A program made the translations under genes and the position numbers. A stretch of 64,000 nt of DNA, from positions 89,633,688-89,697,687 of the forward strand of contig OW386287.2 of assembly GCA_936432065.2 (NCBI GenBank). The letters are read 5' to 3'. Source of the stretch: Rutpela maculata. Its lineage: Eukaryota; Arthropoda; Insecta; Coleoptera; Cerambycidae. The notes below the pieces were generated by a model, which was not told where the DNA came from, did no database searches, and saw only the letters and a program-made list of their open reading frames with translations. Shown here piece by piece: positions 31,060 to 41,846 of this stretch; within the stretch, counting starts at the first letter, position 1; each line of letters begins with the position of its first letter.

Positions 31060-32228
31060 CAACTAGAGATTTTAATTTAGAAAGATTATTATCATCTAGA
31101 TTCAAGTTTAGTTTGTTTTATAATATAACAGTGAATGCATCAAAGATGTATTTCTGTATGACGCGTGGGCTTGCCATTTTATTTCTGATCGGATGCCATC
31201 CTAAAAAAAAAAATAACCAGAGGTACTGAAAGAGGACTAAATTTTGAGGAAAAAGGTTCTACACAATTTTTCATATAACTTGACAGTATCTAAATTATAA
31301 CGACTTGAAAAACGATTTTCGTTTAGGAATTTTTAAAGTTTCACATTTAGCAAAAAGCTTATAGACTCAAAAAGTGTTTAATTCAAATGATAGTATCATA
31401 GAAAATATTGCTCTTACACAACAAAATGGTAATTAACAAAAACATAAATATAACTTACATACTTTTCCAAAAATAAGCCACCAATATGTTTACAAATATT
31501 AAATTTTTCGATTTGGGGGTAGTTTTCACCCCTTGTAGGTAAGAATGTGTGTCAGGACCATCTAGAAACTGAAGAAGATACCTTTACTACAAAAATCACT
31601 AATAAAAAAATAATATGATCACATATGCCACTCGTTCTCATTTTTGCATTTTTTTTTGTCACCTTTAGGTAGGTTTATTATTTATCATTACTGTACCAGT
31701 AATCGGGTCAGATGATATGATGCTATTAAACATCTGCCAAGATGTTGTGATAAGTAGAAGAAAAGGACGATCTCTAATCGGTGCTCGGTTTTCTGCGTAT
31801 AACAAGATGTTCTGTAGTTTCTGACGTTTCTGAAGTTTTTGAAGCACTATAAAATGTAACACTCGATGTAACACTCGTAACAGATAATTTTGTGTTATCA
31901 TCTTATTAACATTTTTCTAACAATCTATGGCATAATGAAAATTGTAAAGAAAACAAATAATTTAATGTTTTTTCATGTACCACGCCACTAAAATATATCT
32001 GCCATTTCCAACTAAAAACCGGTTGATATTGCGAAATATAGTTTTTGCACGCTCAGGCAATTTGACGTCTTTACTGAATTGATTAGACATTTGTAAGTGA
32101 CGTTTACAAATTAGCGATCGGGTAAGTAGTTACTTACCGATCAGCAGGCGGCAAGTAAACTAATAAACATAGGAATGTAAAAATAAAGTTTAATTAAAGA
32201 CAACTTTAAAATACAATTTGAACAATTA
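31060..32228. other. Unassigned AT-rich sequence
   Basis: No element boundary or gene was recognised. A 78-codon minus-strand ORF (31665-31901) has no recognised motif. Confidence 0.3.
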
Positions 32229-32570
32229 TTAAAATTTATTGGACGTGTGTTCTCTGGTAAAGATTCTTGATTTTTTCGCTTTATGTCTAATATTTTTCCT
32301 CTTAAGAAAAGCAATTAACGTAGCATATTTTGAAATATCAACAGCTTTGTACAAAAATATTGTGGCTTTGAGCGTAGAATATTCAGTCCATAAATTTCCT
32401 GGAGACTTTAGGATTTCATTTCTTGAAACAAAATAGGCTAACATTACCTTTTCTGTGATATTTCTCTAGTTTTTCTTGTTACACCACGCTACGAATAGCT
32501 TGAAGGTTTTATCATATCTCTTTTTGGACTTCTCGGGAATTATGGCTAAGCATCCTAATTGCCTAGGCAT
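32229..32570 (-). pseudogene. Tyrosine-recombinase-like protein, N-terminal part, one stop
   Basis: From ATG at 32570 the frame reads IPEKSKKRYDKTFKLFVAWC, then NKKN, an in-frame TAG, NITEKVMLAYFVSRNEILKS, LWTEYSTLKATIFLYKAVDI, SKYATLIAFLKRKN and HKAKKSRIFTREHTSNKF, ending at 32229. This matches in order the helical core-binding domain of a large insect family related to tyrosine recombinases (Crypton/ZMYM2-like), where KKSKxFTxEQI normally leads into the catalytic domain. That catalytic part is absent. With one stop and the truncation it is a pseudogene. The family identification is from memory of conserved phrases and should be confirmed. Confidence 0.6.
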
Positions 32571-32814
32571 TTTCTAAGTCTGAATAGTCACTTTCTTGAA
32601 TCATAACTTACAAGAAGCTTAAGTTGTGGCAAAAATCTTATCTTGGGGAAATTTCTAATGACAGTAGATGTCACTTGACAATGAATATTAACCAAAGTGA
32701 AAACTTTTTCATATACGGCTTGTTTGTTTTAAATATTTTTAAAATAATAAGTTTGTTAGTTTTGATTAAATTTTTTCAATATTTGAGCGTGCAAAAAACA
32801 TCATAAGCATTGCG

Positions 32815-32918
32815 GTCATTAAGAGTTTTACTGATTTTGGATATTTTGGAGATCTCGACTTCGTCTCGATCTCCAAACATATCCTCAACCAGTAAAGAAC
32901 ACTTACTAACCTTAATAC
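32815..32918. repeat. Small foldback (MITE-like) hairpin
   Basis: TTTTGGAGATCTCGA pairs with TCTCGATCTCCAAA around a TTCG-like loop (about 32846-32878). The pairing extends outward through TTTACTGATTTTGGATAT and its complement, giving arms of about 45 bases. No second copy was seen in this window. Confidence 0.55.
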
Positions 32919-33465
32919 TTAATATACTATTATCAAAGTTCAGTTGTTAAATTTTGAACCACCCTGTATACAAAACAAGAAACTTTAATGAATGTTTATG
33001 TTGACACGAGCTAAACTAATAAATACCAAACCCTCACAATATTTTAAAACCACTCTTGTGTGGGAGATGGCTACATATGACATATACATATATGATCTAA
33101 TTTGAACTAATTCCTTTCTTAAAAAAAACCGAATTATTTAGTCCATGAATCAACACTGTTACATTTATACAAAAAGTTAAATCTAATCGGGATGGTTAAT
33201 ATAACATCATCCTTCTAGACGCTGTAATTCACAATAAAAACCTTTCCGTTAGACCTAAAGTCGTAATGCTCTTTGTTAAAAATGTCTAGGTATTAAAGAA
33301 AGTGTCAGCGTCAGTAAACCAACTCTGTATTAAATGCTCTACCTCTAGAAAGATGCCACTATGGCTATAAGTTAATCAAATTAGAATATGTCCTGTTAAG
33401 TTTTCCAAGGACGAGTTGGATGAATATTCAAACAGTATAAATTTACATATGAAGAGCATCTGAAG
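32919..33465. other. Unassigned sequence
   Basis: No gene or repeat is recognised; ORFs are short. Confidence 0.3.
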
Positions 33466-33707
33466 TTACGTACTTAGAGCACGAGTTGACAAAAGAATCC
33501 AGAGCTTTCTAAGTAACAAAGCACATTTGCGGTCAATAGAGACTTTTTTATCGTGTGTACGGAAAAAAGCTGTCATTATTTCCCAGAGGGCGTAGCCAAC
33601 TTCTAAAAATGTACAAATAATGATAACAAAAACGACTTTTGTGGGGTTTAAGTTACTTCTAAAGAATTTTCTTTCGTAATGAAAATCAGTAATAATTTTT
33701 AAATCGC
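33466..33707 (-). CDS. Possible membrane-protein exon, unrecognised
   Basis: On the minus strand AATATATTTAG at 33708 is a plausible acceptor, followed by 80 open codons that include ITDFHYERKFFRSNLNPTK, the hydrophobic segment VVFVIIICTFLEVGYALWEI and a basic tail DKKVSIDRKCALLLRKLWIL. It ends at a TAA (33466), but a GTACGT overlapping the end could instead be a splice donor. One membrane-spanning segment of about 20 residues flanked by charged residues is visible. The sequence is not repetitive and is unlike any transposon protein I know, so it could be an exon of a host gene. No neighbouring exon was found within 2 kb, and the family is not recognised. Confidence 0.35.
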
Positions 33708-33741
33708 CTAAATATATTATTAATGCAAATATGATGAACAT

Positions 33742-34041
33742 AAAATATTTACATAATATTTGTTAGTTACATGGTTTTACACAGGTATTTCAAAATTCCG
33801 TTGACAAATATTATCATTGAGTTCAAAAGAAATTGATTTTAACAAAATTAACCATGTAGGAAATTATTTAATGTGTAAGAGAACTTAATAGTTTCTTAAA
33901 ATATGTTTTTGAAATAAATCGAGTTAAATAAAGTTTAGTTGACGATGCTGGAGAATGGTATATATTTAAATAGGAATGTCGCAAGTCTAATTATTGACTG
34001 CTTGAGATTTTTGAGACTGACTTGTTTGCATGATATTAATG
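33742..34041. other. Unassigned sequence
   Basis: No feature recognised. Confidence 0.3.
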
Positions 34042-34044
34042 ATC

Positions 34045-34081
34045 GAGAGAGAGAGAGAGAGAGAGAAGGGGGGGGGGGGGA
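34045..34081 (+). repeat. (GA)n microsatellite followed by a G-run
   Basis: About twelve GA units run directly into an AA(G)13-like tract. The G-run length may be uncertain in assembly. Confidence 0.95.
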
Positions 34082-34704
34082 TTCAGTTCCATTCAGATTT
34101 TGTTAATATTGGAAAAAAATAAAATAAAAATAGAGTGAATTTGACATGCAAATATTAAACCTACTGATATTTATAAGCCAGTACCTCTGATGATCACTAC
34201 ATTTTATAATCCAGTTAACGAAGACCAAGAAAGGCCGATTAGGGGAAATAATTCGTGTAGTGGCCAGTTTTTGTACAGTTGGGGTACAACATACTAAAAG
34301 TTCTGACCGGTGGGAGGTGAGCGGGGGTGGGGTAGTTTAAAGGTCCCCTTTTCACGTTTTTCTTGAATAACTCGAAAACTAAGACCTCTAGCGAAAAAGT
34401 TTCCTAATATAAAATTAAACAAGATGAAATTTTCTACAAATAAGTTCCTATTCATTTTTTACGTAGGATCAGTATTTTACGAGATCTAGAGGATGGAAAA
34501 ATCGCGAATTAATGGTATAAAATGAAAGTTTGATGTTAAATGAAGTCGGTTCAGACCAAATATTAATGTCTGTAAAACATTTAAGTGTAGTAGTGCTGGA
34601 CAAAGTATGTTTGTTTAGGAGACTACACATAAACACCTGGAATAAATAATATGGAATCCATTGTAACGTTCTAGATCATTGTCATGCTTTGACAAATTAA
34701 AAAT
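34082..34704. other. Unassigned, repeat-like sequence
   Basis: The part 34255-34500 (GTGGCCAGTTTTTGTACAGT, AATAACTCGAAAACTAAGAC) resembles non-coding insect repeats, but no second copy or boundaries were seen here. Confidence 0.3.
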
Positions 34705-35457
34705 AAAGGAGACCGCACGTGTCAAATTTGATAAATTTTTGATATGTTGTAGTTCAACCGATTTTGAACAATAAGTTCCTTTGGCAAAACTTCAAATTAT
34801 GGACAGTTTCTCCGATAGATGGCTTCAAAGACTGTATCAACGATTTCTCAAAACATACTGCAGATATTGAAATTATAACTGCTGGAAATGATTAACTAGA
34901 CCATTTACCATTATTTGGTCTTAGATTGAAGTGCCTGAACTTTCGGTTTTGCCGGAAGTGACGTCAAATCACGTTTTTCGAATGCCCGATACCCGTTTAC
35001 TTCAATTTAATACATCATATTGTATAAGAAGTTTTATTCAAATTCACTATCTTAGTAAATAAGTAAGTGCCTGCATTGATTGATAGAACATTGTTTTGAG
35101 CTAGATACTGGGTACATCATGATTTTGGTACAAAACAGAGTTGATTTTATTTTTCAAGATATAAAATTGCCGTTGTGCCTAGTCAATGAAAATTAATTAT
35201 TTGTGAGACTTATAAGTAATGTGTGCAAAAGGCGCTATTGTAAATAAAATATAAAAAGTATCATTGATTGTGAGGAAAAAATCACTAGCGATGCGAAATT
35301 GCATGTAATATTTTTGTTTCAATTGCTCTACTGTTCAAAAATTACTATTAACCATTCTAAAATTGTAGCAGTGAATAGGGATTTAGAAGGACAAAAACAA
35401 TGATTAAACATATAAGTTTCGTATAACTACAAGTTACTAATTTAAATCTAGCCCAGT

Positions 35458-35765
35458 CATTAAACTTTAACAACGTTCAGTGCGTCATGGTCTCCAGCAC
35501 CCTTAAGACATTCGTGGATGGATATTTTACGTTTGCTTCGAGTCGTGCATATCCTAAACATCAAATCACACTTGCTACGTGACAACAAGTTCCTGCTGTT
35601 GAACAATAATAGGATACAATTGGTTCTTGACGTACAACTTCTTCTGCTTGTCCCATTTGTTGGTCGTAATTGAAATGCACCCACAATTGATATTTAATCG
35701 CACTGTAATGGATAGACCTAACGGGAATTCTCAACAATCCCGACTCATTCACACTTTCATCATAT
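35458..35765 (-). pseudogene. SWIM-zinc-finger C-terminus of a DDE transposase-like protein
   Basis: One minus-strand frame reads NESGLLRIPVRSIHYSAIKY, QLWVHFNYDQQMGQAEEVVR, then YYCSTAGTCCHVASVI, a TGA, and CLGYARLEANVKYPSTNVLK, GAGDHDAL. The C...TCCHVASVI(W)xLGYAR wording matches the SWIM-type cysteine/histidine cluster at the C-terminus of a DDE-type protein family (DDE_Tnp_4/SWIM) that I recall as very abundant in insects. The frame also yields the 74-codon ORF at 35460-35684 in another register. One in-frame stop replaces the Trp codon. A second, related remnant is at 49735-49930. Confidence 0.65.
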
Positions 35766-35884
35766 CCGAAAGCATTGTCCCCTTCTTCTTCTTGATTGTC
35801 TTAAACGTATAATGGAGCCATTTTAATTTGGAATGTACCAAATATCAAATATCTTAAATAATCTAAATCTAGTACGAGAAAATC

Positions 35885-36016
35885 AGGCAAATGATTCTCT
35901 TGCAATAATATCCATCTTAAATGTAAATCGCAGCCTTTCCGCTTCTACTCTAACTTGAAGAAGGTTCGGTTCTTGAGCTTTTGCCAATAGTCTTCTAGCC
36001 AATTCGTGCATTATGA
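35885..36016 (-). pseudogene. Upstream fragment of the same transposase-like gene
   Basis: A 42-codon open frame reads MHELARRLLAKAQEPNLLQV and RVEAERLRFTFKMDIIAR and stops at 35888. Position and orientation fit the part of the SWIM-type protein just before the zinc cluster (the family has a similar EPNxLxVxV phrase there). It is in a different frame from 35458-35765, separated by about 120 bases without coding character. Confidence 0.4.
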
Positions 36017-36226
36017 ACTAAGCCGTGGAATTTATTAATTATAGCACATGCTATAGAAAAAAATAGTTTCCGTTGACGAGACACAACAGCAATTTTATAT
36101 CTTAAAAAATAAAATCAACACGGTTTTGTACCAAGATTATGATGTACCCGGTATCAAGCTATGTTCTATCAATCAATGGTACTTACTTATTTACTAAGAT
36201 AATGAATTTTAATAAAGCTACTTATA

Positions 36227-38481
36227 CAGTGTGTTTCACTTCTCGTGTATCTTTTTTATTTGTGGCCGAATTAATTTCAAATTTTTATCAGCCATACAAC
36301 TCCATAAAGTGACTTTATTCAACACATAAATGCCGTCTAAATCTAAAACGTCTGCCTACTGCGATAAAAAGAAAATGTTAATTTTCGAGAAATCATAGTA
36401 GGCTTAGAGATAGACAAAAATTTTGTTAATGAAAGTTGTTCAGGATCACTTCATATACCCCCCTGTAAAATTTTGTGAAAATCGGAATATTTTCAAAAAA
36501 AGAGAACACATAAAGAGAACTTTTTCCAATAAATGAAAGTTGTGAACAAAAATCAGCATTCAATAAAACACTAAAAGGGCTTTTTATTTTTACATATCAA
36601 GTTGAATGTAATATCTTTTCTTTTTTCCTTTTTGTTATCTCTGTTCTGGAGGAGTAACTCTCCATCATATCCTTCCTCCTTATCGGCTCAGAAATTTAGG
36701 AACATGGACGGTTTTATTGTTTTAAATGTTAAGAGTGCCGTGAAATTAACTGTCAATATGTATTGTTTTATTTATTTCGTCATTGCTTTCATGACAGAAG
36801 TGATTGTTGTTATTTTCTGTGGAGTTTGTTAGTATTTCTTGTTTTAATAATTTAATTCATACTAAAGTTTCCTTATTTCATATCTTTGCTCATAATGGTT
36901 AGAATACTTTTAACTACTGATGAAAAAATTGAAATAATAAAGATAGTCGGTGAAAATGTACGGTCTTCAAGAGAAGCAGCAGAAGAATTTAATTTAAGAC
37001 ATCCTCTAAGACAACCAATACACCATGGTACCGTAGCAAGAATATGTCACTTGTTCAATACAACTGGCAATGTGCTTAAACCGAGAGTACATCTTAATCG
37101 AAATCACGGAGATGATAATGTTATATTAGCGGCGTTTAACGCCAATCCCACTACCAGTCTTCGATATATGGCTCGTGACCTTAATTTGTCGGCATAAAAA
37201 ATTTGGAGATGTTTAAAACGCCATAAGCTACAACCGTTTAAACCAAAATTTTTACATACCTTGGATGAAGGTGGTGAAGAGAGAAGACTAGATTATTGTT
37301 TATGGATCCAAGGTAATTATTTAATTATTTTCTTGAAGAAAGTAATTTTCACGGATGAGGCAACTTTCTCCACCAACGGGGTAGTGTCATCACAAAACTC
37401 TAGGTTCTGGGCAGTAGAAAATCCTGATTGGATAATAAATTGTAAAAGGCAATATTCCCAGAAGGTAAATGTGTGGTGCGGAATTTTTAACGAAACAATA
37501 ATAGGGCCGTTTTTCTTTTTTCAAAATATAAATGCGTTAAATTTGCTAGAATTTTTAAATAATGATCTTTGGAATGCAATAGTTGATTTTCCTTTGGAAC
37601 AATTGTATTTTCAACTCGACGGAGCATCTATCCACGATTCCGTAGTAGTGAGAGCACGGATGAATGAACATTTTCCCCAAAAATGGATAGGACGAAATAG
37701 CCCTCTAATACATTGGCCACCCAGATCACCTGATCTCACTCCAATGGATTTTTATTTTTGGGGTCACATTAAAAACAAAGTTTATATGACCAGACCTCAA
37801 AATGTAGAGCAGCTTTGTGAGAGGATAAGGCAAGAGTGTTTAGAAGTTACAGCTCAAGAACTGCGAAGAGTTGTAATAAATAACAGAAAACGGATTGAGA
37901 AGTGTATTACACTTGAAGGTGGGTTAGTGGAAAGGGGCCCAATATAATAAATAAGTAAAAAAAAACAATAACTTCTTTTATTTTTGAACTTTTCTAACAC
38001 TGCGGCTTTCGCTTTATCTTTATTTTTTTTCCGACAATATTATCATTCATTATTAGTAGTCTTCTCTGTAAAAACAACGGCCCTTTTCAGGGCAACCAAT
38101 TTAATTCAAAAAGAATTCGTTATATGACAGCATCCTACCAACCTACATATTCTTGACAGATGTTAAAACTCATTAAAGTAATTAGATTTTAATTTTAATT
38201 ATTCTAAGGCCGGCGTTTTAGATTTAGACGACATGGGGCATATGAAGTGATCCTGAACAACTTTCATTAACAAAATTTTTGTCTATCTCTAAGCCTACTA
38301 TGATTTCTGGAAAATTGACATTTTCTTTTTATCGCAGTAGGCCGGCGTTTTAGATTTAGACGGCATTTATGTGTTGAATAAAGTCGTCTTATGGACGTGT
38401 ATGGCTGATAAAAATTTGAAATTAGTTCGGCCACAAATAAAAAAGATACAGGGGTGTCTTTGCGAGAAGTGAAACACACTG
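36227..38481 (+). mobile_element. DD37D Tc1/mariner-superfamily transposon
   Basis: Ends CAGTGTGTTTCACTTCTCG and complement, flanked by TA (36225-36226, 38482-38483). TIRs are about 240 bases (36227-36460, 38235-38481). The right side has a 23-base direct repeat starting GGCCGGCGTTTTAGATTTAG at about 38208 and 38342. The transposase gene occupies 36886-37947. The element lies in the right arm of the 34705-38824 element and is the best preserved DNA transposon in the window. Confidence 0.92.
36886..37947 (+). pseudogene. DD37D transposase, one nonsense codon
   Basis: A single frame of 354 codons is broken only by a TAA at 37195-37197. The N-terminus (LTTDEKIEIIKIVGEN, SREAAEEFN, HGTVARICHLFNTTGNV) is a helix-turn-helix of the DUF4817 type; a second one precedes the stop (TTSLRYMARDLNLS). 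The DDE part has VIFTDEATF, then QKVNVWCGIF, YFQLDGASIH and WPPRSPDLTPMDFYFWG. There are 37 residues between the second and third aspartates. The C-terminus (CERIRQECLEVTAQELRRVV, RIEKCITLEGGLVE) fits the family. Met at 36895 is an alternative start. It would cut and paste its own element; the nonsense codon separates the DNA-binding and catalytic halves. Confidence 0.92.
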
Positions 38482-38824
38482 TATATACGATGTATTGAAT
38501 TGAAGTAAACGGGTGTTGTGCATTCGAAAAATGTTATTTGACGTCACTTCAGGCACATCAATCTGAGACCAAATAATGGTAAATAGTCTGGTTATTCATT
38601 TCCAGCAGTTATCATTTCAATACCTGCAGTACGTTTTGAGAAATCATTGATACAGTATTGAGAGGTAGGTCCAGTTTTTGGAGCCATCTATCGGAGAAAC
38701 TGTTCATAATTTGAAGCTTTGCCAAAGGAACTTATTGCTCAGAATCAGTTGAACTACAACATATTAAAAATTCATCAAATTTGACAGGCCACCAATTTAC
38801 CTATAAAACGTGCGATGTCCTTTG

Positions 38825-39228
38825 TCAGAATTTTCAGTTTATTTGAACATCGTTTTATTCTTTTCAAAACATATCTTCAGTTAATTTTTTATCGCTTACT
38901 AAAGAATCACCCTTAATTAAAAACAAATAACGCAAATGTGTTATTTGGTTTTAAATAAACTATTAAACACATAATAGTATATTGTTTTATTAGGAGTACA
39001 AGTGATACTTTAGTGACGAGTTTGTAGGTCTGTAGGCAATTACAGACGAGTCACAACAAGTGGCTTTTACTCCGAATAAAACATGCTATTTTTTTTCTTC
39101 AAAGGTCGATTAGCTATAAAAAAAAATAAAGATAAAAATCTCGAATTTCACATTTTCCGATTCATCGAGAGTGGAAGTGAATTAAAATAATAATAATATA
39201 GTTTTTATGTTAGTTTTAAATTCATGTC
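38825..39228. other. Unassigned AT-rich sequence
   Basis: No feature recognised. Confidence 0.3.
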
Positions 39229-39618
39229 GGGCCCGCTTATAACGAGTGTGTAGGTGACAAAAAAAAGTGCTCACTATATCCGAACGCTCGTTATAAACGA
39301 TTTTTTAATGGATCCGGTTATAACGAATATACTCGTTCTAAACAATTTTTATTGGGTCCTAATATAACGAGTACGCTCGTTACAACCGGTACGCACGTCT
39401 CTATAAGTATGTAGTCTTAAACGGTTACATATACATATAATATGTACGTGGATAACACGTACACATATATACTCAAAAATATAGAAGTTTTTGTATATAA
39501 ATATATATTTATTCAGTATAAAATAAAACATAAAATCTGATTATGAGAATCTAACAAAAGTAAGTTTATGTAGTGAAAAAAAATATTATGCACATACATA
39601 CTCTTGCGTCGCAGTAAT

Positions 39619-41062
39619 TTACTTAAAATAGTCGGTAATCTTTTTCTGAATTGCATTTTTATTTAAAAATGATATTTCAAGGCTTCTCTGAATAGAATCA
39701 AACTTGTCCCTTACATTGTTTTCAAAATCATTAAATTCTAAATAAGTAGATATGGTTTTCATTGCACTAAATACTTGTTGAATTGTTGGGGGTTCAAACA
39801 AGTCATCTTCGTCTTCTTCAGGTGTTTCCAGTTCGTCGTTAGTTTGCCTTTCATGTGATTTAACAGAAACCGCTATTTCAGTTTCCGACGGATACTCACA
39901 AGTTTCTAAACAATCGTCAACCTCTTGATATGCATTTAGTTCGTCACTAGTAAAACACACATTTAAAATATTGTTTTTAATAGCCCAATCACGTAAACAC
40001 ATGGAATCTTCGTCATCAACACTTTCCGAGTTTTCATTTCGTAATAACCACTGAGCCAAAGGTAGGTCATCGTCTTCATCAAATTCTGATCTCTGAATTG
40101 TTTTTTGTGAAACACGTTTCCATGCTGTGTTTATAGTTAACATCCCATCCAACAAAGAAAATTTGAAGTCCTTTTTATCATTATCGACATTATCCAAATG
40201 AGATACCATTTTACTTAAAAATATTTTTTTATAATGTTTCTTAAGACAAGCGATGATATCCTGGTCCATGGGCTGTAAAAACCAATTTTATGGATCGTAG
40301 GTTTGCAATCTCAGGGTGTGCAGGACAATTGTCAATCATAAGAATTATTTTTCTTTTTTGTCTTTGTAAATCAGCATCCCAGTTTCTTATTTCTTTCTCA
40401 AAAACTTCTGATGTTACCCATGCTTTTTTATTGGCTGTGTAAGTAACAGGTAACACTTTACAAGTTTTAAAACATTGGTGTGTTTTTGATTTACCAATGA
40501 CAAATAATTTTCTTTTTTCTGTGCCCGTCATATTGGCATAGACAAGAACTGTGATTCTTTCTTTACTTTTCTTGCCTCCATGACATTTTTCTTTCTGAAA
40601 TTTGAGAGTTTGGTTTGGGACAACTTTATAAAACAGCCCAGTTTCATCTCCATTAAAAATGTCGTTATTAGAGTAACCTTTACGTATTTCAGGCCAAGTA
40701 TTATCAAGCCAGGCCTTTGTTATATCTGCAGAAACACTCGCAGCTTCTCCGTGGATTTTACTCGAAGAAATGTTGTACCTTTTCTTAAAACGGTCTATCG
40801 AGCTTTTCGAGCATACAGTCGCCTCATTATTAGGGGAAAACAATTTAGAAAATTGTTCTGCTTTTTCTTGCAATATGGGTCCAGTTATGGGTATGTTTTG
40901 AATTCTTTTCTGCTTAAACCACTCAAGCAATGCCTGATCAACTTGCTTTTACGCTGGTTTCACGATTCGTTTTAACCTTGAAATGTTTTGAATTTAAAGA
41001 TCCTCCAATTTTATCCCGATTTTTCCAGACAGTAGAAACAGCCGAACTGGATAATTTGTAAT
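39619..41062 (-). pseudogene. Tigger-like transposase, main part
   Basis: From 41062 the frame gives KLSSSAVSTVWKNRDKI, which completes the first helix-turn-helix, then a frameshift near 40955. Segment 40930-40241 has the CENP-B type domain (ILQEKAEQFSKLF, SIDRFKKRYNISSSKIHGEA), then FNGDETGLFYKV (first Asp), KERITVLVYANMTGTEKRKL, and MIDNCPAHPE (second Asp). Another frameshift and small deletion near 40275 follow. Segment 40269-39619 starts with the QPMDQDIIACLKKHYKK block (third Asp) and ends in an acidic tail region. All three catalytic aspartates are kept. The 131-codon plus-strand ORF over this region is a shadow. Confidence 0.9.
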
Positions 41063-41742
41063 TACTTCCACATCCGGTGGAAGTATAGTAACGACAAAAA
41101 AATTTTTAAAAATTTTTATTGTTCAAATAGACTTAGAATGTCATGAAACGCCGAGATTTTAAGTTTGAGCGAAAAAAAAATTTCTGTCTGTCGGTCTGTA
41201 ACTTTTTTTTGTGCGCACGTTTACTCTGGAACCGTTTGAGATATTGACTTGAAATTTGGTACACATATGTACTTTAACAAGATCTAGAACTAGATTATAT
41301 TTTCATCTTGTTCCGTCGAAGGGTGGGGGGTAAATGGGGGTAAATTTGGAATAAATAGGTAAATCAAGCAGGTAAGAGTCCATAAAATTGGTATTTAGTA
41401 TATACAAGAGAAGCTAAGGTCTCAAAAAAAATTTTAGCATAAGCCACCCCCTTACCACCCCCACCCCATTATTAAAGGGGATGAAAGAAAATTTGTGATT
41501 TAGTGTGCGTACAAGAACCAGAAACCTAAAAATATTTTTTTTACTTCATCCACCCCCACTACCACCCCCTATCACCACCCCCACCCCACTACCGATGTGG
41601 GGTATCGTTTTATGGGTTTTTGGGGTAGAGGATTTCAAATATTATATTATTAAAGTTCCATAAACAATTTTCGTTGTGAGTGACTTGGATAGAAAATCTG
41701 GATGTGGAAGTAGTGATTCCTTGGGCAGCGGTTTTTTTACAC
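41063..41742 (-). repeat. Family-A dispersed repeat, full length, inserted in Tigger
   Basis: A complete copy in reverse orientation: start CCGCTGCCCAAGGAATCACT at 41742, end GGAAGTAAT near 41054-41063. It matches 63053-63754 throughout, including the G-rich/C-rich tract and the CTCGGCGTTTCATGACATT-type block. It separates codons for VCKK from those for NYKLSSSAVS of the Tigger transposase, so it is a mobile unit rather than an ancestral repeat. No obvious TSD longer than a few bases was found. Confidence 0.85.
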
Positions 41743-41831
41743 ACATCGGCATTAGATATGCCACTGGCAATAGCATCAATTATTTTTATTTTGTTCTCTA
41801 ATGTAAGGGACTTTCTCTTACAGGACATGGC
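41743..41831 (-). pseudogene. Tigger-like transposase, N-terminus
   Basis: The minus-strand ORF starts MSCKRKSLTLENKIKIIDAI and runs through SNADVCKK, the first helices of the pogo/CENP-B helix-turn-helix, before entering the family-A repeat. The Met at 41831 fits the usual protein start better than the upstream Met at 41846. Confidence 0.8.
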
Positions 41832-41846
41832 TGTTATATAAATCAA

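Larger units (their letters stand above)
34705..38824 (-). mobile_element. TIR element with SWIM-type transposase remnant
   Basis: The left arm (about 34705-35190) is matched inverted by about 36075-36226 plus 38484-38824. Landmarks are GTCAAATTTGATAAATTTTT, CTCCGATAGATGG, CTGCTGGAAATGA, TTTGGTCTTAGATTGA and GACGTCA. The right arm is interrupted by the DD37D transposon at 36227-38481. The core (about 35190-36075) carries minus-strand coding remnants with a SWIM-type zinc-finger ending. Arms of about 480 bases once reunited. Confidence 0.8.
39229..41846 (-). mobile_element. Tigger/pogo-like transposon, split by a family-A repeat
   Basis: The left end region (GGGCCCGCTTATAACGAGTG at about 39231, followed by several TATAACGAG words to about 39390) is typical of pogo/Tigger TIRs. 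The transposase is encoded on the minus strand from 41831 to 39619. The insertion of a family-A repeat (41063-41742) cuts the N-terminal DNA-binding domain. The expected matching right TIR was not found after 41846, so that end may be lost. Confidence 0.8.

Noticed and set aside
40580..40975. 131-codon plus-strand ORF
   Set aside because: Antisense shadow of the Tigger transposase.
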